Shown here: positions 49,112-60,319 of the stretch, piece after piece
Numbering within the stretch: position 1 is the first letter of the stretch
Layout: each line of letters starts with the position of its first letter
Source of the DNA: Symbiodinium natans
Lineage: Eukaryota; Sar; Dinophyceae; Suessiales; Symbiodiniaceae
Assembly (NCBI GenBank): GCA_905221605.1
Contig: CAJNDS010000946.1
Location: forward strand, 811,068-875,067
DNA length: 64,000 nucleotides
Direction: 5' to 3'
Position numbers and translations under genes: made by a program
The notes under the pieces: model-generated
Database searches by the model: none
What the model saw: only the letters and a program-made list of their open reading frames with translations
Told to the model about the DNA's origin: nothing

Positions 49112-49284
49112 GCGCCGGCTTTGGGGGAGTTGAGTTTAGGGATACTAGGTAGGCCCTTGAAGATAGTTTACATGAAAACCCTTATTTGGGCTTAAGAGTT
49201 CAAAGCGCGGCTTTAAGGGCCATCCCAGGTTGATTTAGGATCCACAGTGGATCATATGATTACTCTCCGTTATGAAGCAGGTTT

Positions 49285-49392
49285 AGGCTTTAGGGTTTAG
49301 GGTTTAGGGTTTAGGGTTAGGGTTTAGGGTTTAGGGTTTAGGGTTTAGGGTTTAGGGTTTAGGGTTTAGGGTTTAGGGTTTAGGGTTTAGGG
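49285..49392 (+). repeat. TTTAGGG telomeric array
   Basis: About fifteen units. Beyond it, 49400-49800 holds no gene I can support. Confidence 0.9.
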
Positions 49393-49671
49393 AAGCTTCA
49401 TTATGCAGAAAGGGCTCCTGTTTGATTCCAAGGTTGCTGGGGGAGCTTGTTGGAGGGGTGCTTGGAAGGCTTTCGTCGATTACCTTTGGGCTGTGGGCTT
49501 CGCAGATGCACAGAGGCTGTGGTGGAGAAGTTGGGTGTAGGGCCCCCTCAACCCTAAACCCTAAACCTTACAGGAAGCCTTTATATCCTCGACTGCGAGT
49601 CTGAGATTACCGACAACATCTCCCAATTACCAAAGGCAAAGCATGCGCCAAAAAGGGCATACTTCACCTTC

Positions 49672-49742
49672 TGACTGTTGCAACTGGATACTATTTTTTA
49701 GACATGTCTAACACATAGTATCCAGTTGCAACCGTAAGACGG
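49672..49742. repeat. inverted repeat, 25-bp arms
   Basis: TGTTGCAACTGGATACTATT and its reverse complement AGTATCCAGTTGCAAC flank a short AT-rich loop (ACATGTCT). Hairpin or small MITE. Confidence 0.6.
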
Positions 49743-49810
49743 CAGTCGTTGCACAAGAGAAGGCTCTACATATTCCACAGAGCCAATTCCTACACAAGAT
49801 TCAGTCAGTG

Positions 49811-49995
49811 CCCAAAGAGCCCATTACCCCTTAAATAAGGAACATACCTCAAACCATATTAAGGATCCTTATATACTTGAGAAGGTCTATTCCATACCTC
49901 AAACCATATATTAAGGAATATACCTCAAACCGTATCAAGGATCCTTATATACTTCAAGGTCTATTCCGTAATTCAGGGGTGTTGAGCTCTTTGGG
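49811..49995. mobile_element. MITE, AAAGAGCCCAATATTGC family, copy 2
   Basis: CCCAAAGAGCCCATTACCCC at the left and GAGCTCTTTGGG at the right. It contains an internal direct duplication of about 65 bp (ATACCTCAAACC...GGATCCTTATATACTT, at 49843 and 49918). Confidence 0.7.
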
Positions 49996-50934
49996 TGCAG
50001 AACCCTTCTCCATGAGGACCCCTGAGCCGCGAATCAATCTCAAGGGCCCTCATTCCTGCGCGGCAACTGAGATGTGGGGGTTTACGAAAGGGTTTAGGGT
50101 TTAGGTTTTAGGGTTTAGGCTTTAGGGTTTAGGGTACCTTATTGGGTCCTTGTTATAAGTGAATCTTACTATTTGAGGATCTAGATTGGGGCCCCCTAGT
50201 CTACGTAATCCCCCTTGCAAGTTTAGTAAGACATGTTGGCGTCAAGAACCGCAACGTGGCCTGCTGACGTCGCTGAGGCAATCTAGCTGAAGGGGATGGG
50301 ACGGAGGCTGGCAAGGGAGGTGTCAGGATTTGAGGATTTGGGAGGGTTGAGTGCTTAGGGGTTAGGGTTTCGAGTATTGAAACTAAAGCGTTTCGGGCTC
50401 TACCTAACCCATCTGGGTGCAGGACTTTGTGTGGGATGTCCACTACAGGTGACACTTCAGGTATTCAGCCTTCTATAGAGAAACCCATCCTGGACGTGGT
50501 GAATCTATACTATGTCATGCAATTCGCGTTTGCTTTAGTCCCTTCCCCCTAATGTAAAAGGCCCCCCCCCCTCCCCCCCGCGATATAAAAACCACCCAAA
50601 ACCCCCAAAGCGTTTTTACTATTAGGGGGGGGTTCTTTTCGTTTGTCCGGACAAAACAACCTGTCCTTCTAGCTTGCTGGCTCAGCAATTGAGCAGGTTT
50701 CAAGCTTTGGGCCTGATAAGTTTCAGGCTTCCCCGCCCCCTAGTTCTGTAGAGATATCAAAAGGGGCGACTGCCGGACCGGGTTTTGGGGCCAGAGGGTT
50801 TTTAATATTAGGGGTGTATTTATATTAGGGGGAAGGGATTAGTTCTACCAACCTGCATCTTTTGTCATCTTCATTCACGTGCACATGCTTTGCGTTTTGC
50901 ATAGTGATGCTCTATGTTCACAAACAGATCCCTA

Positions 50935-51135
50935 AACCGCAAGACTATGGGTAGTTTTGCAAACTAGGGTCCCGTTGCGGGTACCCATTATAAGGCGGCA
51001 CCCTTTGAAAAGGGATCCCAAAAACGGGACCCTACTTCACAGAACTACACACTAATTGCTTAAGAACCCCGAAAAACTAAACAACTGTTATAACTTTTCT
51101 GATTCTTTTGGGGTTCTTAAGCAAATAGTAGCTAC
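50935..51135. mobile_element. nested MITEs (GTAGTTTTGCAAACTAGGGT and GCTTAAGAACCCC types)
   Basis: GTAGTTTTGCAAACTAGGGT (50951) is mirrored by ACCCTACTTCACAGAACTAC (51029). Directly to its right, TAATTGCTTAAGAACCCCGA is mirrored by GGGGTTCTTAAGCAAATAGT at 51111-51130. Confidence 0.6.
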
Positions 51136-54100
51136 CCATATGCAAAACGTCGCTGCGTACGTCTCAGGTGCCCAGCGGCGAGACTTTCGCCGAGCGGTAG
51201 TGGAGGGCCTGTAGTCTTGGAGAACATGCGTAACCCCAAAACCGCAACCCCCCCAAAACCCTAAACCCTAAAATCTAAACCCTAAACCCTAAACCCTAAA
51301 CCCTAAACCCTAATCCCTAATCCCTAAACCCTAAACCCTAAACCCTAAACCGCCCTCAAAAGCCACCAGCCCTTACAAAACCTCACTTGAAGCCCGACTG
51401 CAGAGCCTTTCTAAGCAACCCTACCTTCTACCATTTGTTTAACTAGGACCCGAAGTAGGCACTTACATCCTTTTTCCTTTTTTTAGGGTTGAGGGTCCCT
51501 TATAGTCCCCTTACAGCCAAAAAAGGTGCTTCCTCGGTTACTCCTGGGCCTTATAAGTGAAATGTAGGGATTGTTTTTTTTTTTGTTTTTTTTTTTTTTT
51601 TTTTTTTTGGGTTTTTGGGGGGGGGGGGGTGGGGTTCTTAAGCAAATAGTAGCCTTCAGATCCCCGTACCCGCTTGTGTAGGGCTTAGCGCCTCACGGGT
51701 TTAGGGTATTTAAGGGCTTAGGTTTCTTGTTCAGGTGTTAAGGGTTTAGGGTCTAGGCTTCACGGCAAAAAAAGCGGTCTGTTGTTACAACACCCTTATA
51801 GTAAGAGCCTCCGGCAACCTGCCACGATCGATCTTAACGTAGCCCCCTCAGCCGCCCTCTGAGTGCACGAGCCAAATTCGGCGACCCAAAGACTGGGTGC
51901 GTAGGGGATGAGACGGCTTCGCAACGACGTGAGAGTCGTCGATGGTTGGCTTCAGTATGGACATGAGTTCTACAGGAAGGGATGACTTTGGGGGGGTCTC
52001 AATTCTTGTATGGCTTGACAGTGTACACAAATGCAAGCGAGCCTCGGTTTTGATTTCTGCCCCCTCATCTACTCGGACCTGGAGCGGGCCCTGGCTCCTT
52101 GTTTTTTAGGGTCTAGGTTCCCTTCGAAGCCCCCTTTAAACCAAAAGGGCACCCTTCTCGTTATAGGTTACTCCAGTAGGAAGACGACGGGCAAAAGTGT
52201 CAAAAGGACACAGCTGCTTTCTCCAAGATGCGGCAACGCACTTGGAGAGGCAAGGCCGTAGTGTTCTTAGGCTCACGCAGCATAACTCTTGCTGTCCGGT
52301 TGTTAAGCTTAGGCTGGTCCTTTCGGTTTTCGGTGTTCGGCTTAAGTCCTCTCGGAGGGGACACATGGCCGAAGTTGTGACAATGTGGTCAATGCAGTGA
52401 ATACCACGAACATTCTGCCTTCACCGGATGAAAGGCTCAAGGTTTTGAACAAGCCCAAGCCCTAAACCCTGAACCCAAAACCCAAAACCCTGAACCCAAA
52501 GCCTCCGACCACCTCGCGCATCTCTGCGAAGTCAAGGTCAAGGGAGAACCGCTGCTGGTCGTTCGTAGAGACTGGTGGTTTAGGGTTTATAGGGTTCAGG
52601 GTTCAGGGTTTAGGGTTTAGGGCTGGCAGAGTGAACTCGTAAGCATGGCTGCAGTTTCCCTTGATAGATGGGGGTCTTGCGGGCCCGTGTCTGAACATAT
52701 CCGACTTGGATGGAAGTCAGTCAAGAGCCACGACACTTAGCAATCGAGAACCCTATGTAGTAAACATTCGGCTGTGGTTCCAAATTACTTTGCCTTCCTT
52801 TCAGACACCTTCCCAGTAGAGCTCCTGCTAAGACAAGGTCTGCAAAAGGGGCCCTGTGAATCCTAAACCCTAAACCCTAAACCCTGAAGCCTGGACAACC
52901 CCGTACATCGAAGAAATCTCAAGCACAGAGCACCTGGCGCCCTTGAGCGCAGATACCCCTCGCCTTTAGGGTTTGGGGTTGTTAAGGTTTAAGGTTTACT
53001 CCCTCGCTTTTTAACAAATCAAGGGCACCCAAGTTTCTCTGAGATCTAGGCACCGGGGGAGGGGCGCCCAGCCTGCCCCCAGGCTTAGCGTTTACGATTC
53101 CTTGTGGGTTCCGATGTAAAGTACCAGAAGGAAGGGCACACTTGTATTCTAAACCTGCCTTGTCAGCCCGAAAACCTACAGACCCGAAGCCCTAAACCCT
53201 ATCAACGCGAGTACTTGGACAGACTTGACGCGACTTCCGTTCATTCACCGAGCCTTGGGAGGCCCGCCAACCCCACCCCCAACCCAAGGGCGTCAGGGGT
53301 GCGGTGATGGCTAGGGTTTCGGGTTGTATGGAGTTTAGGCTATGTGGCCTCCCTAAACCCCAAACCCCCAACCCCTTTTAACCCTCAACCCTAGGGCTGA
53401 GGTTAGTTTGGGGGGTGGCGGGTTGGCGGCTTGTCGCGAGGTGTCGGTGTAGTCGGCTGTGAAGAGAAGTCTACCACGCGCCCGATGCAGACAAAAACAT
53501 GGTGACTGGAGCGGATTTATGGTTCAGGGTTTACGGAGGGCTTATGGTCTTTCCTGCAGTTGGGTCCGTAGCTGGCGACGAAATGTACTTCAGGTTTAGT
53601 TCTGCCTGTGAGTGCGCAGGCCGCGAAGGACACATGCATCCCGCAGCAGTTGTATGTAATGCAGGTTTCACCAAGTCACGAACACTAGGGCCCAGAGTAG
53701 GCCCTTATTCCCTTTGTTTTGGGTTTAGGTTCCCTGATAAACCCCTTTAAACCAGGGGCACCCGTTTTTCTTGGGTCAAACGCTCCCAGAGCTTTCTTGG
53801 CTGCAGGCCAGGGTTCACAGAGGCTCGGATGATGCTCGCCTGCCTTAGCTGTCACATCACCTGGTCAAGCTGCGATAGCTGCGCTGGGCGTTTCCGCAAC
53901 AGTCCCAAACCCAAAGGCCCTGCTGCTGTAGAGTCGTTTGGGCTCCTCCACAACACCTCTGAGTTCTTTCGACTACCCAACCGTTCAAACTCTAAGCTCC
54001 TGAGCACGAGTGACCAAAAAAAACAATGCTTCGACCTGCCCAAAGCATGGCAGAATGATGCTGCCTCGGTCTGCTGAAGATGTCTCCGTGACTGCATTGC

Positions 54101-54187
54101 GAGGTTTTTGGGTGCCTTTATGGTGTCTTAGGGGAAGCTTGAGCGTCGGGTTTAGGGTTGGGGGTTAGGGTTCAGGGTTCTCCAGGT
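51136..54187. other. gene-poor stretch: telomeric fragments, homopolymers, partial MITEs
   Basis: CCCTAAA array 51255-51352, T and G homopolymers 51568-51632, and TAGGTTCCCT-type MITE remnants at 51485-51570, 52106-52185 and 53690-53795. Open frames such as 53829-54077 show no recognisable domain or consistent codon bias. Confidence 0.6.
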
Positions 54188-54267
54188 TTAGGGTTTAGGG
54201 TTTAGGGTTTAGGGTTTAGGGTTTAGGGTTTAGGGTTTAGGGTTTAGGGTTTAGGGTTTAGGGTTTG
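54188..54267 (+). repeat. TTTAGGG telomeric array
   Basis: Eleven units. A second array with TTTAGGA variants follows at 54391-54492 and a third at 54746-54832. Confidence 0.9.
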
Positions 54268-55079
54268 GGGTCCAGGCTTTACGGTCCAGGGGCGTTTGGG
54301 CCTAAGAGGGCCCTGGCGTCGGGCTTGGACCATATAGGCATGCTTGTAGTCAGTGGTTCAGCTTCTGCGGCTTGGCCCGAATTCCCTTCTTAGGGTTTAG
54401 GGTTTAGGGTTTAGGGTTTAGGGTTTAGGATTTAGGGTTTAGGATTTAGGGTTTAGGGTTTAGGGTTTAGGGTTTAGGATTTAGGGTTTAGGTTCCCTGA
54501 GAAGCCCCTCAACGCCAAAAAGGGCATTCCTAGGCTACTCTTGGGTCTTATAAACCCTGTAAAAGCCTCAACCCGAAACCCTGAACCCTAAACCCTAATC
54601 CATAAACCCTAATTCCTAAACCCTAAACCCAAAACCCTAAACCCTTAAACCCTAGACTCCAAATCGAAGGCTGCACCCCGGGACCTCCGGGCGCTACTGG
54701 CCGAGCTCCGGGCGTCCGAGGCGTTTTTTCGGGGCCAAATGAAACAGGGTTTAGGGTTTAGGGTTTAGGGTTTTAGGGTTTAGGGTTTAGGGTTTAGGGT
54801 TTAGGGTTTAGGTTTAGGGTTAGGGTTTAGGGCTTCGGGCTTCGGGTTTCGTATTACTGTTGGTAGCCAGGGAACTGAGGGCTCCTCATCATTGTCAAGA
54901 TTGGTCAAGTGCATGTAATGGGAACCCTAAACCCTAAACCCTAACCCCTAAACCCTAAACCCTAAACCCTAAACCCTAAACCCTAAACCCAGTAAGAAGC
55001 ATGACTTCATATACCATCTCAGGAGGGCCTCTGCGGGTTTAGGTTGGGGCTAGGGGTTGCTGGGATATAGCCCTACACC

Positions 55080-55152
55080 CTAGGGTTTAGGGTTTAGGGT
55101 TTAGGGTTTAGGGTTTAGGGTTTAGGGTTTAGGGTTTAAGGTTTAGGGTGTC
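55080..55152 (+). repeat. TTTAGGG telomeric array
   Basis: About ten units. Between 55153 and 56135 there is an array of CCC(C/T)ATAAA variants (55802-55880) and no supportable gene. Confidence 0.9.
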
Positions 55153-56135
55153 GGGTTAGCCTAAATCCTTTAATCCAGAAGTATGAACCAAGCTTTTCTT
55201 GATGGCTTTCCCGCCGTGGACGTTCGCGGGATCCATTTTATAAAAGCCCCTAACAACACATCACCCCGCCCAACACAAGCAGTCGCGGACTTTCTCCTGA
55301 GATGGTGCCCCACCCCTTCCACCCGAGTAAGCTTCATACATGCGTACAGGAATGGGGGGGGGGTTCTCCATGAATTAAATCAGGGTACCGTTTGGGGTTA
55401 GCATGATACGGCCGCCTCGAATGTGTAGAAAGGCACCCTAATTTAGAGAACCCACCGTGTATTTATTTAGATTTCTATATATTTCTATGCACACTCTGGT
55501 ACATACTGCCAGGACCAAGGTCTCAACTGCCAAGAGCCGAGGGCCTCAAAATTTCAGTTTGAGTCCTGGGGCCGCAACCCTGATGAAGTAAGGGCATGGC
55601 AGCAATTCCTAAGCCCTAAACCCTAAACCCTACACTCCCTCAACCCTAAACCCTAATTTCCTAGACCGCCCTCTTGGCTTGGTATTTTTGGCTTCGGCTC
55701 TGGGATTTCCGGTGTCCCAACAGCAAGAGATTGTTTGCAACTGAAGTGCAGACAGGCAGATGTGCCCGGGCGCAAGGGAGCGTGGCAGACCCAGGACGCC
55801 CGAACCCTAAACCCAATAAACCCTATAAACCCTATAAACCCCATAAACCCCATAAACCCCATAAACCCTATAAAACCTGTAAACCCTAAACCCATTCCCT
55901 TTGAGGTTCAGGGTTTCATGGCGCTCAGGAGATCCCGAGTCCCTAAGAAAGGCCTCAACTCCAATACCCGGCAACGTCATGACTGCACCTGACCTACCCT
56001 GCTCGTGCGCACCCCCCTTCAACTCAAAACCCTAAGCCCTAAACCCTGAACCTCCACCAAGTTCAAGATTGGGAGCGTCAAAGCTGTTCAAGGTTTCGCG
56101 TTGCTGGGCCCCTGACATAATTTAGATGTTCCCCT

Positions 56136-56279
56136 TACTTGGAGGTTCAGGGTACTCATTGACCCAAGACTAACTGCACTTATAACCCAATACTAGCCAT
56201 ATTAGGGCACTTGAGGGTTCATAAGCAGGTTCTAAGTACAGTTAGAATTGGTTAACAAGTACCATGAACCTACAAGCAC
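56136..56279. mobile_element. MITE, TACTTGGAGGTTC family, copy 4
   Basis: TACTTGGAGGTTCAGGGTAC at the left, GTACCATGAACCTACAAGCA at the right. It marks the left border of the AT-rich island. Confidence 0.75.
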
Positions 56280-56289
56280 TATTTGCTTA

Positions 56290-57750
56290 AGAACAACCCA
56301 TTAATGGGGCCCTTGTAGTATAGTAATATTAAGTGAGCAAAGGGCCCCACAGAATAATATCTTCTTTCCATGGGTCTTGTTGGGCGCTTCGTTCATTCTG
56401 TTCCCGCGTTTCATGCACTAGTTAATAAACGCGTTAACTTGCGAATGAACAAAACACCCATAATATTATATTAATAAAGGGGGCTCACTCACTGTATTAT
56501 ATTAAGAGCCCCCATGTAAACCTTTAGGACGTATTATTTGGGCTTTCATGATAAGTCCGTGAACAAGAGCACCAATCATCCAGTACATGTGAATAAGACT
56601 CATGAAATCCAATATTAAAGCGTGAACATAGTGAGCGCCCTAATGATTATATCCTAGATCCAGAGGTGAAAGCATAAAGTGAGTAAAAGGGCGCATGAAT
56701 ATACTTATTATAAGCCCTTTTGCGTACAGCATTTTGGGGGCCATTTTAGTTCTTTTTATACGGCCCCCTTGTTCCCTTAACTAAATACGAAGAGAGAGAG
56801 AAGCGAACGAGGGAGTGAAATGAACTAATTTGCAAGGTAACGAAGTGAACGCGCGAAATTAGTGAGTGAACGTCGTATGTTAGGAGCGTGTACGTATGCA
56901 CGAATTAAGAAGAAAAGCGTATTAACTTCGTGCACACGGTTCGCCCCTTAAATTAGCTGTTTCCTTTTACCTTTTTCGCGAATGAACTTCATTCGCAGTA
57001 ATAATAGTATTTTACGGGCGGTCACTTATTCTTTTATTCGCCCGTGTATTCTCTTCTCTCACTACGTTCGTGCGCTACTTTCATTCTATTCGCGCACTCG
57101 TTTGCAATAGAATTACAGTACGCGTTCTCACTTCGTTCGTGCATTAATACAATTATAAGGACAAGGGACGCATGAATTGTATTACAAATGCACGCACGAT
57201 GTGAATGAACGCAGCGGTTACAATAAGCTTGGAAACAGATGAACGGAGTGAATCCCAAGCCTTATTGATGACCGTGCCGTGAACTCCTTTAAAAGCCCAA
57301 CAAAAGTAGTATTAAATTAGGGCGTGCTTCGTATTCACTTCATTACCCCTAATTTTAATACTAATTTTGGGCTTTTAGGAGATTCCGGAAGGTTAGACAG
57401 GCGGTTGGGGTCCCGAATTAAAAGCCCAAATTTAATAGCGGTTTTCATGCTTCTCTTCGTTCATTATAAAACCGCGTATTAAAAGGGCTTTTACACGGGC
57501 TAGTTCACTCACTTCGTGTTCACTTTAGGAGAGAACTGGATGATAGGGTCCTAAAGGTGAAGAGAACATTAAAGGGGCTATATTACAAGCGCACGAAGAG
57601 AATGAGTAAGCGCGTGAATTCGCCCCTTTAAGTGAACGAAACCAGACTATTTTACTGGATTCTTCATTCTAATTCTCTTATTTTGCTTGTTTAATTGAGT
57701 TATAAGGAGTGAAGATATGAATGACGCTTACAATTCAACCCGTTGCAGCT
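56290..57750. other. AT-rich island of foreign composition, organelle-like
   Basis: About 1.45 kb that is clearly AT-richer than the rest, contains no telomeric unit, and is full of short mirrored words such as CACTTCGTTC, GTGAACGAAG and GCGAATGAAC. Segments such as AGGGGCGAATT/CCTTTAAGTG look like dispersed repeats of algal organelle genomes. One small minus-strand frame (56505-56606, MSLIHMYWMIGALVHGLIMK) is hydrophobic. No rRNA, tRNA or known organelle gene was recognised. Confidence 0.45.
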
Positions 57751-58154
57751 GCTTTCAAGCAATGGTGGCCGAACCCCAAGCGCGCTAGAGTAGTTCCAAG
57801 GCTCGAAACCCGCGTCGTTGCGAATCCAGCTCTAAACGCGCTTCGTTGCGAATCCCCAAGCCCCTAGAACGCTGTAGGGTGTTTGCAGGGGTTTCGGGTT
57901 TAGGGTTTCAAATTTAGGGTTCCCACACAGGTAAGAATCCCTATGCTGTATTCCGTAAGCACTCGCTTCGACAAGTCAGAAGCTCTCTTCAGAACCGAAG
58001 CCCCGAACCTGCTAAGGGACCCAAGGCTCCCCTTTCGCCTTTTGGCAGGGTTTAGGGTTTAGGGTATAGGTGGTCACCGCCTGCCTTGGGGTATCCCACA
58101 GGGGGGGGATGATCATCCCCACAAACATGCCGTCTAACATGCCCCCCCCCCAAC

Positions 58155-58390
58155 TGAGGACAGAGAGAGACAGATAGATACAGATAGAGAGAGAGAGAGA
58201 GAAGAAGGAGAGAGAGAGAGAGAAGAAGGAGAGAGAGAGAGAGATGTATGGATACAGAGAGATCAAGGGAAAGGGCGAGAGACATACAGAGCGGACAAGA
58301 GGACCTGAAAAAAGAGTGGAGAGAGGACAGATAGAGTCGAGAGGAAGCAAGGAGAGAGGTGGGCAGAGAGAGCGAGAGAGATCAAGCAGC
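58155..58390 (+). repeat. (GA)n-rich purine tract
   Basis: GAGAGA runs with AGAAGGAG and GATA variations. The complementary Leu/Ser frames are artefacts. Confidence 0.85.
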
Positions 58391-58652
58391 TTCTTGGCCG
58401 CAAAGCATTTAATGCTTAGGGCTTAGGGGTTAGGGGTTAGTTTAGGCCTTAAGGCCTTAGGCCTAGGACCTAGGGTTTAGGGTTTGGTTTTGGTTCAGTT
58501 TTTTTTGGTCTGGGGCCTCTGCCCTTTCAAAAGCCCTAAACCCGAAGCCCTAAACGCCCTAAAGGCCCTAAATTCCCAGAGGCCTAAACCCCCTAAACCA
58601 CCTAAACCCCTTAAACCCCCCTTAACCCTAAACCTGAAGCCCTAAATCATAG

Positions 58653-58885
58653 GTCCAGGTAGGGATCGGCTGCGTGTGCGCTGTTAAGCCCTGCCCTAAA
58701 TCCTCAATCCTAAACCCAAAGCCCTTAAGGATCGGCTGAGCGTGCGCCGTCAAGCCATAAAGGCCCTAAACCTAAAACCCTAAACCCGAGGCCCTAAACC
58801 CTAAACCCGAAGCCTTAAACCTTAGGGCCTAAGCCCGGGGCCCCCTAAGTAAGGATCGGCTGAGCGTGCGCCGTTAAGCCCTCGC
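58653..58885 (+). repeat. three-copy dispersed repeat GGATCGGCTGAGCGTGCGCC
   Basis: GGATCGGCTG(A/C)G(C/T)GTGCGC(C/T)GT(T/C)AAGCC at 58657, 58729 and 58853, separated by CCCTAAA-type sequence. Confidence 0.85.
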
Positions 58886-58989
58886 CGCTAGTGGGTGTAA
58901 GTGTAGGCTTGAGGCTAGGGTATAAGGTCAGGGTACATGGGCTCCTTGGTCTTATGGGGTGCAGCCTTGCAGCAGCTTGAGTGCAGTGC

Positions 58990-60148
58990 TTGTCTGAAGC
59001 TTGAAGCTGGGTGGGAAGGCTAGTGTGGTTTCATCTTTCTCTAAGGTTATACGGCAGGGCTGGGAGGAGCAAGCCAGTCTGGCTACTGCCTTTTTTTGGC
59101 CAGGACTACAGGAAGAGCTTGTAGCTTCAGATCTTCTCAGACTTAATATGCCTTCAGGCTTTAAAGGGTCCAGCTATTCTGCGTGCAGCAGGAGCTGCAA
59201 GCCTAGAAAAACGTCTCTGGCAAGTAGCAGGTAGCAGTCCTTCGGAGTCTCTGTGCCAGCAGGAGAGAGACCCAAGGACTGGTGAAGGACTGCAGAAACA
59301 GCACCGCTGAAGGACTGCAGCAGTCCTGTTTCATTGAAACTTGCTGTTGCTCGAGCACCCAGTTTGCTGCTTCTGCCCTGCTGCAAGACTCGAAGACCTC
59401 AGATGCTGTGAGTAGCAAAGGACCATAGGCGGCCCTCTGCCTTCTGCCCTGCTGCAAGACTCGAAATCCGCCCGCGCTAGGAGCAGGTAAGGATCTCAGG
59501 CGGGCCTCTTAGACTCCAGGATTTGTTTTGGGGAGGGCAAAAGACGTGGGGTCCGTAGGATTGTCTGACGTGGGACCCGGACCCATTTTGCCGTTTATAG
59601 CGCGTGGGAACAAGAGTCATTTCGGCCGTTTTACAGGCGAAAACGCGTGGGACTCAGACCCATTTTGCCGTTTGACCGTGGGGTCCGGGCCCATTTCTCC
59701 GGTTTTTGTGCCGTTTTTGTAGCAGGCGAAAACGCGTGGGGTCCAGCAACTTCAAAAACAGGAGAAAACGCGTGGGGGCCCGGGCCAATTCAAAAGCAGG
59801 AGAAAACGCGCGGGTCCTGCAAATTCCGAAGAAGGCGAAAACGCATGGGGCCTTGCAACTTGAGAACTAGGAGAAAATGCGTGGCATCCCGAAAGAAAAG
59901 CCTTGGAGTCTAGAAGGCCTGGCCAAGGTCCTGATCTGCCTGGAGAATAGCTGGAGCCTCTAAAGCCTAAAGCCCTGAAGTCTGAGAGGCTCCGAAGCTA
60001 CAAGCTCTTCCTGTCTTCCTGGCGAAAAAGCCAAGGCAAGCAGTAGCCAGACGGGCTCCTCCAAGTCCTGCCCTAGAGCCTTAAAGAAAGATGAAGCCAC
60101 ACGGGAAGGCCCGCGCAGCTTCAAGCTGGAAAAAGCACTATGCTGAAG
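58990..60148. mobile_element. large foldback element with ~190-bp inverted arms
   Basis: The left arm (58990-59180) and right arm (59944-60148) are reverse complements with some divergence. Examples are TGGCTACTGCC/GGCAAGCAGTAGCCA, AGGAAGAGCTTGTAGCTTC/GAAGCTACAAGCTCTTCCT and CCAGCTATTCT/AGAATAGCTGG. The 764-bp centre holds a 68-bp tandem duplication (CTTCTGCCCTGCTGCAAGAC at 59368 and 59436) and the minisatellite below. No transposase frame is visible. Confidence 0.8.
59636..59885 (+). repeat. minisatellite, AGGAGAAAACGCGTGGGG units
   Basis: Six to seven diverged units of (G/C)(A/G)GGCGAAAACGCGTGGG followed by variable 20-25 bases (GTCC, GGCC, TCCTGCAA). Period about 40-50 bp. Confidence 0.85.
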
Positions 60149-60319
60149 AGGCAGCGCGGTCTTTTCCTCGGGACCCAGAAACAGTTCCTGCAGCTGACGG
60201 TTTGCTGCCTACACGCTTGCAGACAAGCTTCAAGACTTGCGGTGCTTGCAGCAGCCAGAAAGAGGCAGGCCCCTCATGGTTCTTAAGCCGTAAGCTTGGC
60301 TTTGTTTTTCTCAGCCACA

